Source: Kurthia zopfii (GTDB taxonomy: Bacteria; Bacillota; Bacilli; Bacillales_A; Planococcaceae). Taken from it: DNA of 64,000 nucleotides. The notes under the pieces were generated by a model that saw nothing but the letters and a program-made list of their open reading frames with translations, had not been told where the DNA came from and did not search any database. The translations under genes were made by a program, and so were the position numbers. This document shows positions 50,634 through 58,847 of this stretch, piece after piece. Numbering within the stretch: the first letter of the stretch is position 1; each line of letters opens with the position of its first letter. The stretch spans positions 1 through 64,000 of the forward strand of contig NZ_QFVS01000008.1 in NCBI RefSeq assembly GCF_003143955.1, in the 5' to 3' direction.

Positions 50634-51144
50634 CAGTAGAACCCCTTTCTATCATAGATTGACGCAAAGTTTTAAGCGCCCTGTATACAGTTGTTTTCGC
50701 AGTTCCAAGTGGAATGTCTAAAAGGTTGGCGATTTCTTGAAATGTATATTGTTCATAATAACGAAGTAGTATGACAGTCTTTTCTTCTACAGAAAGTATT
50801 TTTAGTAAATCTTCAAGCGTCATTTTCATAATATGATCCGCTTCAAACTCAAATTCAGCTTCAGGAATCTCTTCGAAAAATGAAAGATGTTGCGATTTCT
50901 TTAATAAATCAACCGAACAATTAATCGTAATCCTCGTTAACCATGTTTTTAAATAAGCCGTTTCGTTTAATTGATGAATGGACTTAAAGGACCTATACGC
51001 AACTTCTTGCATAATATCTAATGCATCCGCTTCATTTTTTACATATACGAATGCAATCCGATACAAATCTTCTTTATAATGCTCGAGGATTTTTAGAAAA
51101 GCATCCGCATTTCCTTTCCTTGCTTTTCTAATATATTTTTCCAT
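50626..51144 (-). CDS. ECF RNA polymerase sigma factor
   Basis: A 172-residue ECF sigma factor. Region 2 is YVKNEADALDIMQEVAYRSF, then LKTWLTRITINCSVDLLKK, and region 4 VEEKTVILLRYYEQYTFQEI, then LLDIPLGTAKTTVYRALKTL. GGGAGGGG lies just before the chosen ATG; the frame extends eight codons upstream without support. It pairs with the anti-sigma gene that overlaps its 3' end. The group is SigV/SigM-like by region 4, but I cannot place it more precisely. Confidence 0.85.
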   Translation of the reverse strand: MEKYIRKARKGNADAFLKILEHYKEDLYRIAFVYVKNEADALDIMQEVAYRSFKSIHQLNETAYLKTWLTRITINCSVDLLKKSQHLSFFEEIPEAEFEFEADHIMKMTLEDLLKILSVEEKTVILLRYYEQYTFQEIANLLDIPLGTAKTTVYRALKTLRQSMIERGSTDE

Positions 51145-51246
51145 AGCTTCCCCTCCCTTTCTATTCATTAGACTACGATTTACTTCATTTGGCTTTCCAT
51201 ATAAAAAATCTAATGAAGTTTTATGATCTCCAATAGATTTATTACT

Positions 51247-51819
51247 TTATAGTTTATCTTGTAAATTCATTTTGACATGTGGCCAATCTTCTTTAATAAT
51301 TGAAAAAACAACCGAATTTCGAACAAATCCATCTGCACGAATCATATGTTTTCGGAGAATACCCTCTTGAACTGCTCCAATTCGTTTAATGGCATTACAT
51401 GAACGTTCATTTCGTTCATCCGCAACAATTTGAACGCGATTTACACCCCAATTTTCAAAACAATAATTTAATAACAAATATTTACAATTTGTATTAATAG
51501 ATGAACGCCAAACGGTCGGTGTTAACCATGTATAGCCAATTTCAACCGATTTATTCGCTTCATCGATATTATAAAATCGAGTTGAACCAATTAATTCATT
51601 GGTAATCGTATCTATGATTGCAAATGTATATTGATTTCCTGCTTCCATTTTTTTATGTATATCTTCTATATATGCTTTTGCATCTGATCGACTTTCTATT
51701 TTACTACTCATATATTGCCAAATCTCTGCATAATGTCCCGCTTCAAATACCGCTTCAACATCTTCTTTTTTTATAGCGCGTAATGTTACGACTTCATTTT
51801 TCAGCTCAATAGATTTCAT
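51247..51819 (-). CDS. RimJ/RimL-type GNAT acetyltransferase
   Basis: A 190-residue acetyltransferase of the RimJ/RimL (Acetyltransf_3) group: VTLRAIKKEDVEAVFEAGHY at the start, IGSTRFYNIDEANKSVEIGY, TWLTPTVWRSSINTNCKYLL, then NRVQIVADERNERSCNAIKR, and VQEGILRKHM. Many relatives acetylate N-terminal residues or small amines. I use the ATG with AAAGGGG nine bases upstream. No operon partner is evident. Confidence 0.85.
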   Translation of the reverse strand: MKSIELKNEVVTLRAIKKEDVEAVFEAGHYAEIWQYMSSKIESRSDAKAYIEDIHKKMEAGNQYTFAIIDTITNELIGSTRFYNIDEANKSVEIGYTWLTPTVWRSSINTNCKYLLLNYCFENWGVNRVQIVADERNERSCNAIKRIGAVQEGILRKHMIRADGFVRNSVVFSIIKEDWPHVKMNLQDKL

Positions 51820-51872
51820 GTTGTTTTCGCCCCTTTTCAAAATAATCATAGCAATACACACCTTATTTTTCC

Positions 51873-51905
51873 ATAAAAAAATCGACTACTTTTGTAATCG
51901 ATTTG
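51873..51905 (-). terminator. Intrinsic terminator
   Basis: On the minus strand AAATCGATTAC pairs with GTAGTCGATTT, followed by TTTTTAT. It ends the small gene to its right. Confidence 0.75.
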
Positions 51906-51936
51906 TGGTATATGTAGAGGACTTAGTAATAATCTA

Positions 51937-52227
51937 CTAAATCCATTTTTGAAACATAGAGGCAATTCGATTTTTCAAAGGAATTGGTTGCGCTGAATCG
52001 GGTACAGGTTGTGAAGTATCCGCTACGCTATTAAGCATTTCGGGCATTGGAGGTAATGTTGGATTTTTTACTTTTACATGATGCTCTGCCTGAAGTTTTT
52101 GAGGTGAATGTTCAAGACTATTCAAAAGTAAATCGATCTTCTTTTCCTCAAACTTCATACTGGAATTCAATATTAACAAGGGAACGCCTAAAAATCCGAT
52201 GATTGATACGATGAGTACAATTAGCAA
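51937..52227 (-). CDS. Small membrane-anchored protein, unrecognised
   Basis: A 96-residue protein I do not recognise. Residues 2-20 (LIVLIVSIIGFLGVPLLIL) are a membrane helix, then a charged helix KFEEKKIDLLLNSLEH, then a Pro-rich segment (NPTLPPMPEMLN, PVPDSAQPIP) and a short C-terminal helix. The ribosome site is AGAGAAGG. It follows dctR by about 65 bases on the same strand beyond a terminator, so it probably has its own promoter. Confidence 0.6.
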   Translation of the reverse strand: MLIVLIVSIIGFLGVPLLILNSSMKFEEKKIDLLLNSLEHSPQKLQAEHHVKVKNPTLPPMPEMLNSVADTSQPVPDSAQPIPLKNRIASMFQKWI

Positions 52228-52279
52228 ACATGCACCTTCTCTCTAGTTCATTCTAGTAGAGATATTCCCCTATAAAAGT

Positions 52280-52312
52280 AAAATAAAACCGTTTACTTTT
52301 TGAGTAAACGGT
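52280..52312 (-). terminator. Terminator of dctSR
   Basis: On the minus strand ACCGTTTACT/AGTAAACGGT is followed by TTTATTTTAC; it overlaps the last codons of dctR. Confidence 0.8.
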
Positions 52313-52973
52313 ATTTATTCACTGGTCTGCCTACACCACCGTATTGAATATCAATTTCAACTTGATTTTGTTTTTCTAAATAATCTAAGTATCTTCTCGC
52401 TGTTACCCGAGCCATTCCAACACCACTTGCTACTTCAACTGCTGTCACAAGTTCATCTTGGTCGCCAATCCATCTAATAATTTTATCAAGTGTCGCACCA
52501 TTTAGTCCTTTAGGTAATGCATCACGATAATGTCCTTGCACACGCGTTGGATGAATGAGTGCGTCAAGTTCATTTTGATTGAATTCTTCATGTTTCTTAA
52601 AAACCGACTTATATTGCAAATAACGATCAATCGTTTGTTTCATTCGTTCAAAAGTGAAAGGCTTCATAATATAATCATATGCGCCCAACTGCAATATTTT
52701 CTCGATTGTTTTCATATCATTTGCTGCTGTTACTGTAATAACATCAATTGAAAGTCCCGCTTCTCGAATTTGACGTAATGTTTCAACACCATCTTGCTTC
52801 GGCATAAATAAATCCATTAATACCAAATCCGGTTGAAGTTTATGAATTTGTTCCATACCTTCTATACCGTTACTCGCTACACCGACAATGGAGATGCCAT
52901 CAATTTGTTGTAGAAACTGCGTGTTCACTTGTCTTACCATTGGATCATCTTCAATTAGTAATACTTCTATCAT
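52293..52973 (-). CDS. dctR: DctR/CitB-family response regulator
   Basis: A 226-residue response regulator. The receiver domain (about residues 1-120) has the acidic pair EDD near the N-terminus, the phospho-acceptor Asp in LVLMDLFMPKQDG, and VTVTAAND and MKPF further on. The C-terminal helix-turn-helix (about 155-225) reads ATLDKIIRWIGDQDELVTAV, then VASGVGMARVTARRYLDYLE, as in CitT/DctR of Bacillus. Its partner kinase is 12 bases upstream. It should activate dctP in the presence of C4-dicarboxylates. Confidence 0.9.
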   Translation of the reverse strand: MIEVLLIEDDPMVRQVNTQFLQQIDGISIVGVASNGIEGMEQIHKLQPDLVLMDLFMPKQDGVETLRQIREAGLSIDVITVTAANDMKTIEKILQLGAYDYIMKPFTFERMKQTIDRYLQYKSVFKKHEEFNQNELDALIHPTRVQGHYRDALPKGLNGATLDKIIRWIGDQDELVTAVEVASGVGMARVTARRYLDYLEKQNQVEIDIQYGGVGRPVNKYRLLKK

Positions 52974-52985
52974 TTTAATACCCCT

Positions 52986-54593
52986 TTATCCCATTTCAAA
53001 AGTAACTGCAATTGATGTCCCTTCATCAACTGCACTATGGATTTCTATCTGTCCATTCGCTTTATGAATGATGCCATTTATTAAATATAGACCAATTCCG
53101 TGATTATCTGAATCCTTCGTTGTAAAACCTGATTCAAAAATACGGTCAATTTGTTCGTTGGTCATACCGATCCCATTATCCTCAACAAGAATGCTTAATA
53201 CTTCGTCATTTTGATCAATACTAATAAAGATTTCCTTATGGTCAATTGAAGATAATTGCAAAGCATCAAAAGCATTTTCGACTAAATTGCCTAATATAAC
53301 AACAAAATCATGGAAATCAATTGTTTCCGGTAATTTGCTTAATTGACTTTCTTCATCAACCTCTACCATTATATCAAGCTCTTTCCCTCGATTAATCTTA
53401 CTTAGGAGTAAACCGGCGATATTTTGGTTTTGAATGCGATTATTTAAAAAGTCGGTCATTTCTTCTTGTTCATTTTGGACATCAACTACATAGTCCAAAG
53501 CTTCTTTATGATTTCCTAACTGTAATAGACCCGCGATTGTATGCATTTTGTTTTTATGTTCATGATTTTGAATACGAAGTGCTTGTACGAACTCTTTCAC
53601 ACCCGTTAATTCTTCCGCCAATTTCTTCACTTCTGTGCGATCTTGGAAAATGGCGATTGCTCCAACTGTTTCGCCTTCAACAACAATCGGTACGCGGTTA
53701 CTAAGAATCGTATGCTTATTAATATACAATTCCTTATTATAAATCGGTTGATTATAATCTAAAATTTCAGGAAGTCTTGTATCTGGTAGTAAATCATAAA
53801 TCTTCTTGCCGAGTAAATCATCTGATTCTACACCTAAAATCTGTTTTGCTTTAGGATTAAAGATCGTCACAACAAAGTCATTGTCGATTGCGATAATCCC
53901 TTCATGCATCGCATTGAAAGTTTCGATTCTTTCCGTATAAATTTTTGCGATTTCATGTGGTTCGTAATCGAGCATTTGTTTTTTTAATTTCTTACTTAAA
54001 ATTAAAGCGCCCCATAATCCAAATATGATGGATAAAATGGTCGCAAATAGAATTTCCCATTTCATATCAAAAAGTACTTGTCCAATCGTCGGCAATAAGT
54101 AGCCAACCGTGACGATGCCGACTTGTTTATGATTTTGATCCATTACTGGTACAAAAGCTCTCACCATAACGCCAAGTTCGCCTTTTGCTTTCGACGTATA
54201 ATAATGTTCCGAATAGGCCGCTTCCTCGTCAGGTGTTGTAGATACAGTCCCTAACTTACTATGGAGCGGATGTGAAAGGCGGACATGATCCATTGTCATG
54301 ACAACAATATAGTTCGCTGCATTCACCGTTTGTAGTTGATCAACGACCGGATTAATGATTTCTGCTTTATCGAGATCTGATAATTGCTTTTTACTAATCG
54401 TTTTTTCAATTTCAGGAAGTGTCGCAACCGTTCGAGCTACTAACATTGATTGTTTTTTTAATTCCGCTTCTTTTGAATTAATAATACTACCTAAAATGAA
54501 AATACCTGCTACAAAAAGCGAGAAGATGATAATGAAGAAAGTTAATGCAATCATCCCTCTATTTAACGTAATCTTCCTTGTGAACAATTGCAT
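52986..54593 (-). CDS. dctS: DctS/CitA-family sensor kinase
   Basis: A 535-residue sensor kinase. Two membrane helices (about residues 14-36 and 175-197) bracket an extracellular PDC-type sensor domain with VMTMDHVRLSHP and VRAFVPVMDQNHKQVGIVTV; a cytoplasmic PAS domain (about 220-325) and the kinase core follow. The phospho-acceptor lies in LRIQNHEHKNKMHTIAGLLQ (NHEH rather than the usual SHEF/NHEHMNK), and ATP-binding boxes are LGNLVENAFDAL, VEDNGIGM and NHGIGLYLI. A TTG two codons downstream of the ATG is better spaced from GGAGGG. It diverges from dctB, its likely co-sensor. Confidence 0.9.
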   Translation of the reverse strand: MQLFTRKITLNRGMIALTFFIIIFSLFVAGIFILGSIINSKEAELKKQSMLVARTVATLPEIEKTISKKQLSDLDKAEIINPVVDQLQTVNAANYIVVMTMDHVRLSHPLHSKLGTVSTTPDEEAAYSEHYYTSKAKGELGVMVRAFVPVMDQNHKQVGIVTVGYLLPTIGQVLFDMKWEILFATILSIIFGLWGALILSKKLKKQMLDYEPHEIAKIYTERIETFNAMHEGIIAIDNDFVVTIFNPKAKQILGVESDDLLGKKIYDLLPDTRLPEILDYNQPIYNKELYINKHTILSNRVPIVVEGETVGAIAIFQDRTEVKKLAEELTGVKEFVQALRIQNHEHKNKMHTIAGLLQLGNHKEALDYVVDVQNEQEEMTDFLNNRIQNQNIAGLLLSKINRGKELDIMVEVDEESQLSKLPETIDFHDFVVILGNLVENAFDALQLSSIDHKEIFISIDQNDEVLSILVEDNGIGMTNEQIDRIFESGFTTKDSDNHGIGLYLINGIIHKANGQIEIHSAVDEGTSIAVTFEMG

Positions 54594-54672
54594 ATCCCTC
54601 CTTTTTCTTTTACCATTGTAGCATTGACAGTATAATTAGAAAGACATTAATTCAAGAATGAGGTGATTTTAC

Positions 54673-55728
54673 TTGCGTATGTACATAACAACAGCAATTG
54701 CCATTATTGTTGGTTTAGCGATTTATATCGGTTTTCAACAAGGACTCTTTCAAAATGAAAAAATCCCGTACGATACGGAGCAAGAAGGGTTGAGTGAGCA
54801 AATCACGATTCACTTTTCCCATGTTGTTGCTGAAGATACGCCTAAAGGACAGGCCGCAATGAAGTTTGCGCAACTAGTTGCTGAACGGTCGCATAATAAA
54901 ATACGTGTAGAGATTTCACCGAATGCCCTACTATACAATGATGAAACCGAGTTAGCAGCTGTTAAGGACAATAAAGTTCAAATGATTGCGCCGAGTTTCT
55001 CAAAAATGACGAAGGAAGTTCCGGCTTGGGAAGTTTTAGATCTACCGTATTTATTCCATACTACGGATGAGGTTCAAAAAGTATTCACTGGTGAAATGGC
55101 GGATGACCTATTAGCCGAGTTAAATAATAAGCAAATCAAAGCATTAGGTTTTTGGCAAAATGGTTTTAAACAAATGTTAAGTGAGCAGAAGCAAATCATT
55201 CAAGTGAACGACTTCCACGGCTTGAAAGTGCGCGCGATGCCGAGTGATGTTTTGACTAAGCAATTCCAAAGCGTTCAAGCAATCCCGATCAATTCTTCAT
55301 TCGATGAATTGTTTACAGATATGAATAATAAGAAAATGGATGCGATGGAAAATACGATTTCGAATATTTACTCGAAGCGGTTTTATGATCGTGAGAAGTA
55401 TTTAACGCTTTCGGACCACGGTATTTTAGCTTATTCCGTCATTATCAATCAATCATTCTGGCAATCACTCTCGACTGCTGATCAGCACATTATTCAAGAA
55501 GCGTTAGCTGAAACAACGAAATGGAACTTTAAAAATGCTCAAAAAATGAATTCGCTCGATCTTGAGAAGCTTGAATCGAATGACCTTCCGATCTATCACC
55601 TTTCCAATAAGGAGAAAGAACGTTGGGCTAAAGCTTTCCAACCAGTATACAAATATATTGAGTCAACACCTGCTCAATCGTATTTGACGAAGATTCAGAC
55701 TGTATTACAACAAAAAAATATACAGTGA
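54673..55728 (+). CDS. dctB: TRAP-type dicarboxylate-binding protein DctB-like
   Basis: A 351-residue DctP-family solute-binding protein with an N-terminal membrane anchor (about residues 4-20) instead of a lipobox. The fold is clear from FSHVVAEDTPKGQAAMKFAQ, APSFSKMTKEVPAWEVLDLP, NGFKQMLSE, GLKVRAMPSDVLTKQFQSVQ and MDAMENTISNIYSKRFYD. No TRAP membrane subunits follow; instead a DAACS permease does, as in B. subtilis, where DctB serves as co-sensor for DctS. The TTG start has GAGGTGA upstream. It diverges from dctSR. Confidence 0.88.
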   Translation: MRMYITTAIAIIVGLAIYIGFQQGLFQNEKIPYDTEQEGLSEQITIHFSHVVAEDTPKGQAAMKFAQLVAERSHNKIRVEISPNALLYNDETELAAVKDNKVQMIAPSFSKMTKEVPAWEVLDLPYLFHTTDEVQKVFTGEMADDLLAELNNKQIKALGFWQNGFKQMLSEQKQIIQVNDFHGLKVRAMPSDVLTKQFQSVQAIPINSSFDELFTDMNNKKMDAMENTISNIYSKRFYDREKYLTLSDHGILAYSVIINQSFWQSLSTADQHIIQEALAETTKWNFKNAQKMNSLDLEKLESNDLPIYHLSNKEKERWAKAFQPVYKYIESTPAQSYLTKIQTVLQQKNIQ

Positions 55729-55790
55729 ATGAAGTAATATTTATGTCTTTTCAGATGATATTTACTATTACTAATTCAACATTACGTTCT

Positions 55791-55831
55791 AAAAGAAAGG
55801 TCGGACATCATCGTTTGACCTTTCTTTTTTA
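55791..55831 (+). terminator. Terminator of dctB
   Basis: AAAGAAAGGTC/GACCTTTCTTT followed by TTTATT. Confidence 0.85.
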
Positions 55832-55939
55832 TTGTTATATCAACGTTTGTAAAGCTTTTCATAAAAAAGACCAAAATAACCAAAAAGAACTTTATCACCG
55901 TATTATTCCTTTGTACTAATACAGCATATATTATATGTA

Positions 55940-55953
55940 TGAAAGCGATAACA
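55940..55953 (+). promoter_or_regulatory. cre (CcpA) site ahead of dctP
   Basis: TGAAAGCGATAACA fits the cre consensus TGWAANCGNTNWCA at every position. It lies 31 bases before dctP, near the expected transcription start, where CcpA would repress on glucose. Confidence 0.7.
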
Positions 55954-55984
55954 TACTACATATTAATACAAAGGGGCTAAAATT

Positions 55985-57262
55985 ATGAAAAAGAAAAAGC
56001 TTTATAAAAATCTTACGTTCCAAGTAGTAATGGGGATTATACTTGGGATTATCGTCGGAGCAATGTTTCCGAGTTTCGGTAAAGATTTAAAAATTCTAGC
56101 AGATATTTTCATCAAATTAATCAAAATGTTAATTGCACCAATTATCTTCTTAACAGTTGTCATCGGCATTGGTAATATGGGTGACATGAAAAAAGTTGGT
56201 AAAATTGGTGGTAAAGCATTAATTTACTTTGAAATCGTTTCTACGATCGCATTAGCAATCGGCTTTATCGTCGTACACATAATCCAACCTGGTAAAAATA
56301 CAGGTATTGATATTTCAAAAATTGATACTACTTCCGTACAAGGCTTTACGGATACAGCAGCATCACAAGAAACAGGATTCGTTCCATTCATTATGAATAT
56401 CATTCCAGAACATTTCGTCGGAGCAATTGCAAATGGCGAATTACTACCAATCTTAGTCTGTGCAACATTATTCGGTTTAGCATCAGCATCAATCGGTGAA
56501 GCGGCTCAACCAGTTATGAAAGTTATGACTTCCGCTTCTGAAATCTTCTTCAAAGTAATTGGTATGGTGATGATTATTTCTCCATTAGCAGCATTCGGTG
56601 CAATGGCTTACACAATCGGTTCATTCGGATTCGGTTCACTGAAAAGTTTAGCGTTACTAATGGCATGTATTTACATTACGATGGCTTTATTCGTCTTCAT
56701 CATACTTGGTGGAATTATGAAATACTTCGGCTTTAATATTTTCAAATTCCTTGCTTACATTAAAGAAGAATTATTACTCGTATTAGGTACTTCATCTTCA
56801 GAAACAGCATTACCAGGTATTATGAAGAAATTAGAGAAATTCGGTTGTTCGAAACAGGTTGTTGGTTTAGTCATTCCAACGGGCTACTCATTCAACTTAG
56901 ATGGTACAGCAATCTACCTTTCTATGGCAGCTATGTTTATCGCGCAAGTATATAATGTAGATTTATCAATTTGGCAGCAAATCACTTTACTATTAATTTT
57001 AATGGTTACTTCTAAAGGCGCAGCAGGTGTTACTGGTTCAGGATTCGTTACTTTAGCAGCAACTCTAGCAGCTTTCCCAATGATTCCAGTAGCGGGTATT
57101 GCCCTACTGATCGGTGTTGACCGCTTCATGTCAGAAGCACGTGCAATCACAAACATCATTGGTAACTCTGTCGCAACAGTTGTCGTATCTAAGTTAGAAA
57201 ATGAATATGATGCTGACAAACATGAAGAACTTGTTGAAGAAATCGCACATAAGCATTCTTAA
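55985..57262 (+). CDS. dctP: C4-dicarboxylate / glutamate symporter DctP (DctA-type)
   Basis: A 425-residue DAACS-family symporter for succinate, fumarate, malate or glutamate. TFQVVMGIILGIIVGAMFPS, IKMLIAPIIFLTVVIGIGNM, the serine-rich hairpin LGTSSSETALPGIM, TGYSFNLDGTAIYLSM and SKGAAGVTGSGFVTLAATLA, and ITNIIGNSVATVVVSK define the family and its re-entrant substrate loops. AAAGGGG precedes the ATG. The neighbouring dctB, dctS and dctR and a perfect cre site suggest induction by dicarboxylates and repression by sugars. Confidence 0.93.
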   Translation: MKKKKLYKNLTFQVVMGIILGIIVGAMFPSFGKDLKILADIFIKLIKMLIAPIIFLTVVIGIGNMGDMKKVGKIGGKALIYFEIVSTIALAIGFIVVHIIQPGKNTGIDISKIDTTSVQGFTDTAASQETGFVPFIMNIIPEHFVGAIANGELLPILVCATLFGLASASIGEAAQPVMKVMTSASEIFFKVIGMVMIISPLAAFGAMAYTIGSFGFGSLKSLALLMACIYITMALFVFIILGGIMKYFGFNIFKFLAYIKEELLLVLGTSSSETALPGIMKKLEKFGCSKQVVGLVIPTGYSFNLDGTAIYLSMAAMFIAQVYNVDLSIWQQITLLLILMVTSKGAAGVTGSGFVTLAATLAAFPMIPVAGIALLIGVDRFMSEARAITNIIGNSVATVVVSKLENEYDADKHEELVEEIAHKHS

Positions 57263-57272
57263 CTAATCATGT

Positions 57273-57304
57273 AAGACCTACGATTTTTCGTAGGTCTTTT
57301 TTTA
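57273..57304 (+). terminator. Terminator of dctP
   Basis: AGACCTACGA/TCGTAGGTCT followed by seven T. Confidence 0.87.
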
Positions 57305-57371
57305 TGCGTTCGTTTAGCGAAGCTTGATTAAAGGTATTAAGTGATAAGAAATCTTACAAGGAGTTGTGATC

Positions 57372-58223
57372 ATGCAAAGTCATTCATTATTCTTATCTGA
57401 TTTATTTCCTCGGGCAGGTCTTATTGCGACAAAAGTTAAACTCGTTCGTTATTCCTTATTACAACCTGGACCAAGTGAAGCTTTTAGTTTGAATCAACTC
57501 TTTGAATACTCACAATTACAAAAGCCGAAATTCTTCGAAAACATCGACTATGTGCTTGTTTTTGTTGGCGCAAAAGGTAATACGGCAAAATTTATTGGCT
57601 GTTATTCAACAACGGGCATTGAATTGCCGTTAAAAGAAGATTTACTTCCTAAAACCTTTCCTAAATCACTACTACGAAATCCGAATAATGTATTTCACCC
57701 ATTAGAAGAAACCGCTATTTTTAAAGATTTAGAAAATCGTTTATTTATTGATTGGCAAGCTGATGAAGATATTTGGTACCAAACAGGGCAAATTGATAAA
57801 CCTGTTTTATATATTCAAAATACCGGAAAGTACGTATATCAAGGCTCACAGTCTGTAGTACTATCCTTTGACGAATTAGAAGAAATCGTTATGGATCCAA
57901 TTTTATATGCGTCGTGGCATACGGCACTTAGTACGATGACCGCTATTTACTTGATTACGGATTTAGAAGCTGGCATTCATTTTATCGGTTCTTCTTACAC
58001 GCCTAACAGCATTTTATCTACTTGGTCTCAATTCGTAGAAACTCATCACGGAAATTATCATATCGTTCACTCGCATCTACTTGAACATCCTGAAAATTAT
58101 CGGAAATTCCAATTTTCGATTTTACAAGTGCTACCAAACATTATTGAAGAAGATGATATTTTTGAAATTAAAAAATTATATCGAAAAAAATTAGGGAAAA
58201 ACGCGCGAATTATAGAAAACTAA
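57372..58223 (+). CDS. GIY-YIG-like nuclease-family protein
   Basis: A 283-residue protein whose last 105 residues resemble a GIY-YIG endonuclease module: TAIYLITDLEAGIHFIGSSY (the GIY and YIG positions read AIY and FIG), a central helix with ILSTWSQFVETHHGN, and ENYRKFQFSILQVLP. The N-terminal 175 residues have no recognised motif and may bind DNA or RNA. Because Tyr of YIG is replaced by Phe, catalysis is uncertain. AAGGAG lies eight bases before the chosen ATG. It is monocistronic, and the next locus starts 50 bases after it. Confidence 0.6.
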   Translation: MQSHSLFLSDLFPRAGLIATKVKLVRYSLLQPGPSEAFSLNQLFEYSQLQKPKFFENIDYVLVFVGAKGNTAKFIGCYSTTGIELPLKEDLLPKTFPKSLLRNPNNVFHPLEETAIFKDLENRLFIDWQADEDIWYQTGQIDKPVLYIQNTGKYVYQGSQSVVLSFDELEEIVMDPILYASWHTALSTMTAIYLITDLEAGIHFIGSSYTPNSILSTWSQFVETHHGNYHIVHSHLLEHPENYRKFQFSILQVLPNIIEEDDIFEIKKLYRKKLGKNARIIEN

Positions 58224-58234
58224 AGGATAAATTA

Positions 58235-58263
58235 TGTAATTCTTATTTTGTATATGATACAAT
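58235..58263 (+). promoter_or_regulatory. Probable promoter of the antisense RNA
   Basis: An extended -10, TGATACAAT (58255-58263), lies 35 bases after the GIY-YIG gene; the -35 region is poor. Transcription would begin near 58270. Confidence 0.45.
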
Positions 58264-58269
58264 GAAATA

Positions 58270-58456
58270 GCAAAAGGCGATGCATTACACATCGCCAGTA
58301 CAGTAGTTAATCAACTGAAAGTTCGAGCTTTCAGTGTTATGCCTCTCCGTTTAATCGATTTTTGCGAGAGACGCACACTTTAGCTGTTCGAGCAGCTGAA
58401 ATGATTTACATTGCGACTTTAATCTTTTGGATTAGAGTCTTTTCTTTTTTCTTTTG
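58270..58456 (+). ncRNA. Candidate antisense RNA (type I antitoxin-like)
   Basis: No frame is visible, but the plus strand folds into successive hairpins: GGCGATG/CATCGCC, CTGAAAG/CTTTCAG and AGCTG/CAGCT, the last two with the same loop TTCGAG. It ends in a clear terminator, GACTTTAATC/GATTAGAGTC plus TTTTCTTTTTT. It is complementary to the last 38 bases and the whole 3' untranslated part of the opposing 53-codon gene, the geometry of RatA with txpA and SR4 with bsrG in B. subtilis. Confidence 0.6.
58272..58296 (-). terminator. Terminator of the toxin-like mRNA
   Basis: On the minus strand GGCGATG..CATCGCC is followed by TTTTGCTATTT, about 125 bases after the stop of the 53-codon frame. Confidence 0.6.
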
Positions 58457-58580
58457 CAATACCGATCGTAACTTTCATGAGTACTAACTTGCCTTTCTTC
58501 CTCTTGAACGTAAATCTTACAGAAGATCTTACAATCGATAGTACCGCAATTATGAACCAGAGAAATGCATGTTCAAACAT
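58419..58580 (-). CDS. 53-residue hydrophobic/basic peptide, candidate type I toxin
   Basis: A small gene with unusually good signals. GGGAGGG lies five bases before the ATG and is itself paired with CCCTCTC just upstream, so the ribosome site is hidden in a hairpin. The peptide starts MFEHAFLWFIIAVLSIVRSS, one membrane helix, then FKRKKGK and a basic tail ending in KEKRKDSNPKD. Single-helix peptides with a basic tail, hidden ribosome site and convergent antisense RNA are the hallmarks of type I toxins such as TxpA and BsrG. The N-terminus lacks their YESLM-type motif, so homology is not claimed. Confidence 0.6.
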   Translation of the reverse strand: MFEHAFLWFIIAVLSIVRSSVRFTFKRKKGKLVLMKVTIGIAKEKRKDSNPKD

Positions 58581-58610
58581 AAATCCCTCCCTTCTAGAGA
58601 GGGAACTACT

Positions 58611-58628
58611 GTTCTTTAATTATACCAT
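58611..58628 (-). promoter_or_regulatory. Promoter of the toxin-like gene
   Basis: On the minus strand TGGTATAAT is a perfect extended -10 about 40 bases before the ATG. The -35 is weak, as is common for extended -10 promoters. Confidence 0.6.
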
Positions 58629-58847
58629 ATTTGGTAATTTCTTATCATTGAAAGGGTAGATTTAAACCCATTCATATCAATTTATATGATATAATTCCAA
58701 TTAGTTACTGGTGCATTTTTACATTCTTTCCTTTTGTAACGGAATCGACACAAAACGTTATTTTTATACGATGTAAACCCAATAACATCTAAGATACTTT
58801 AAAGCTATATGATATACTATTAAAAAATGAAAGTAGGTGTTCCTTTG

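Noticed and set aside
55725-55919. 64-codon frame after dctB
   Set aside because: It overlaps the dctB stop, contains the dctB terminator hairpin and has no ribosome site.
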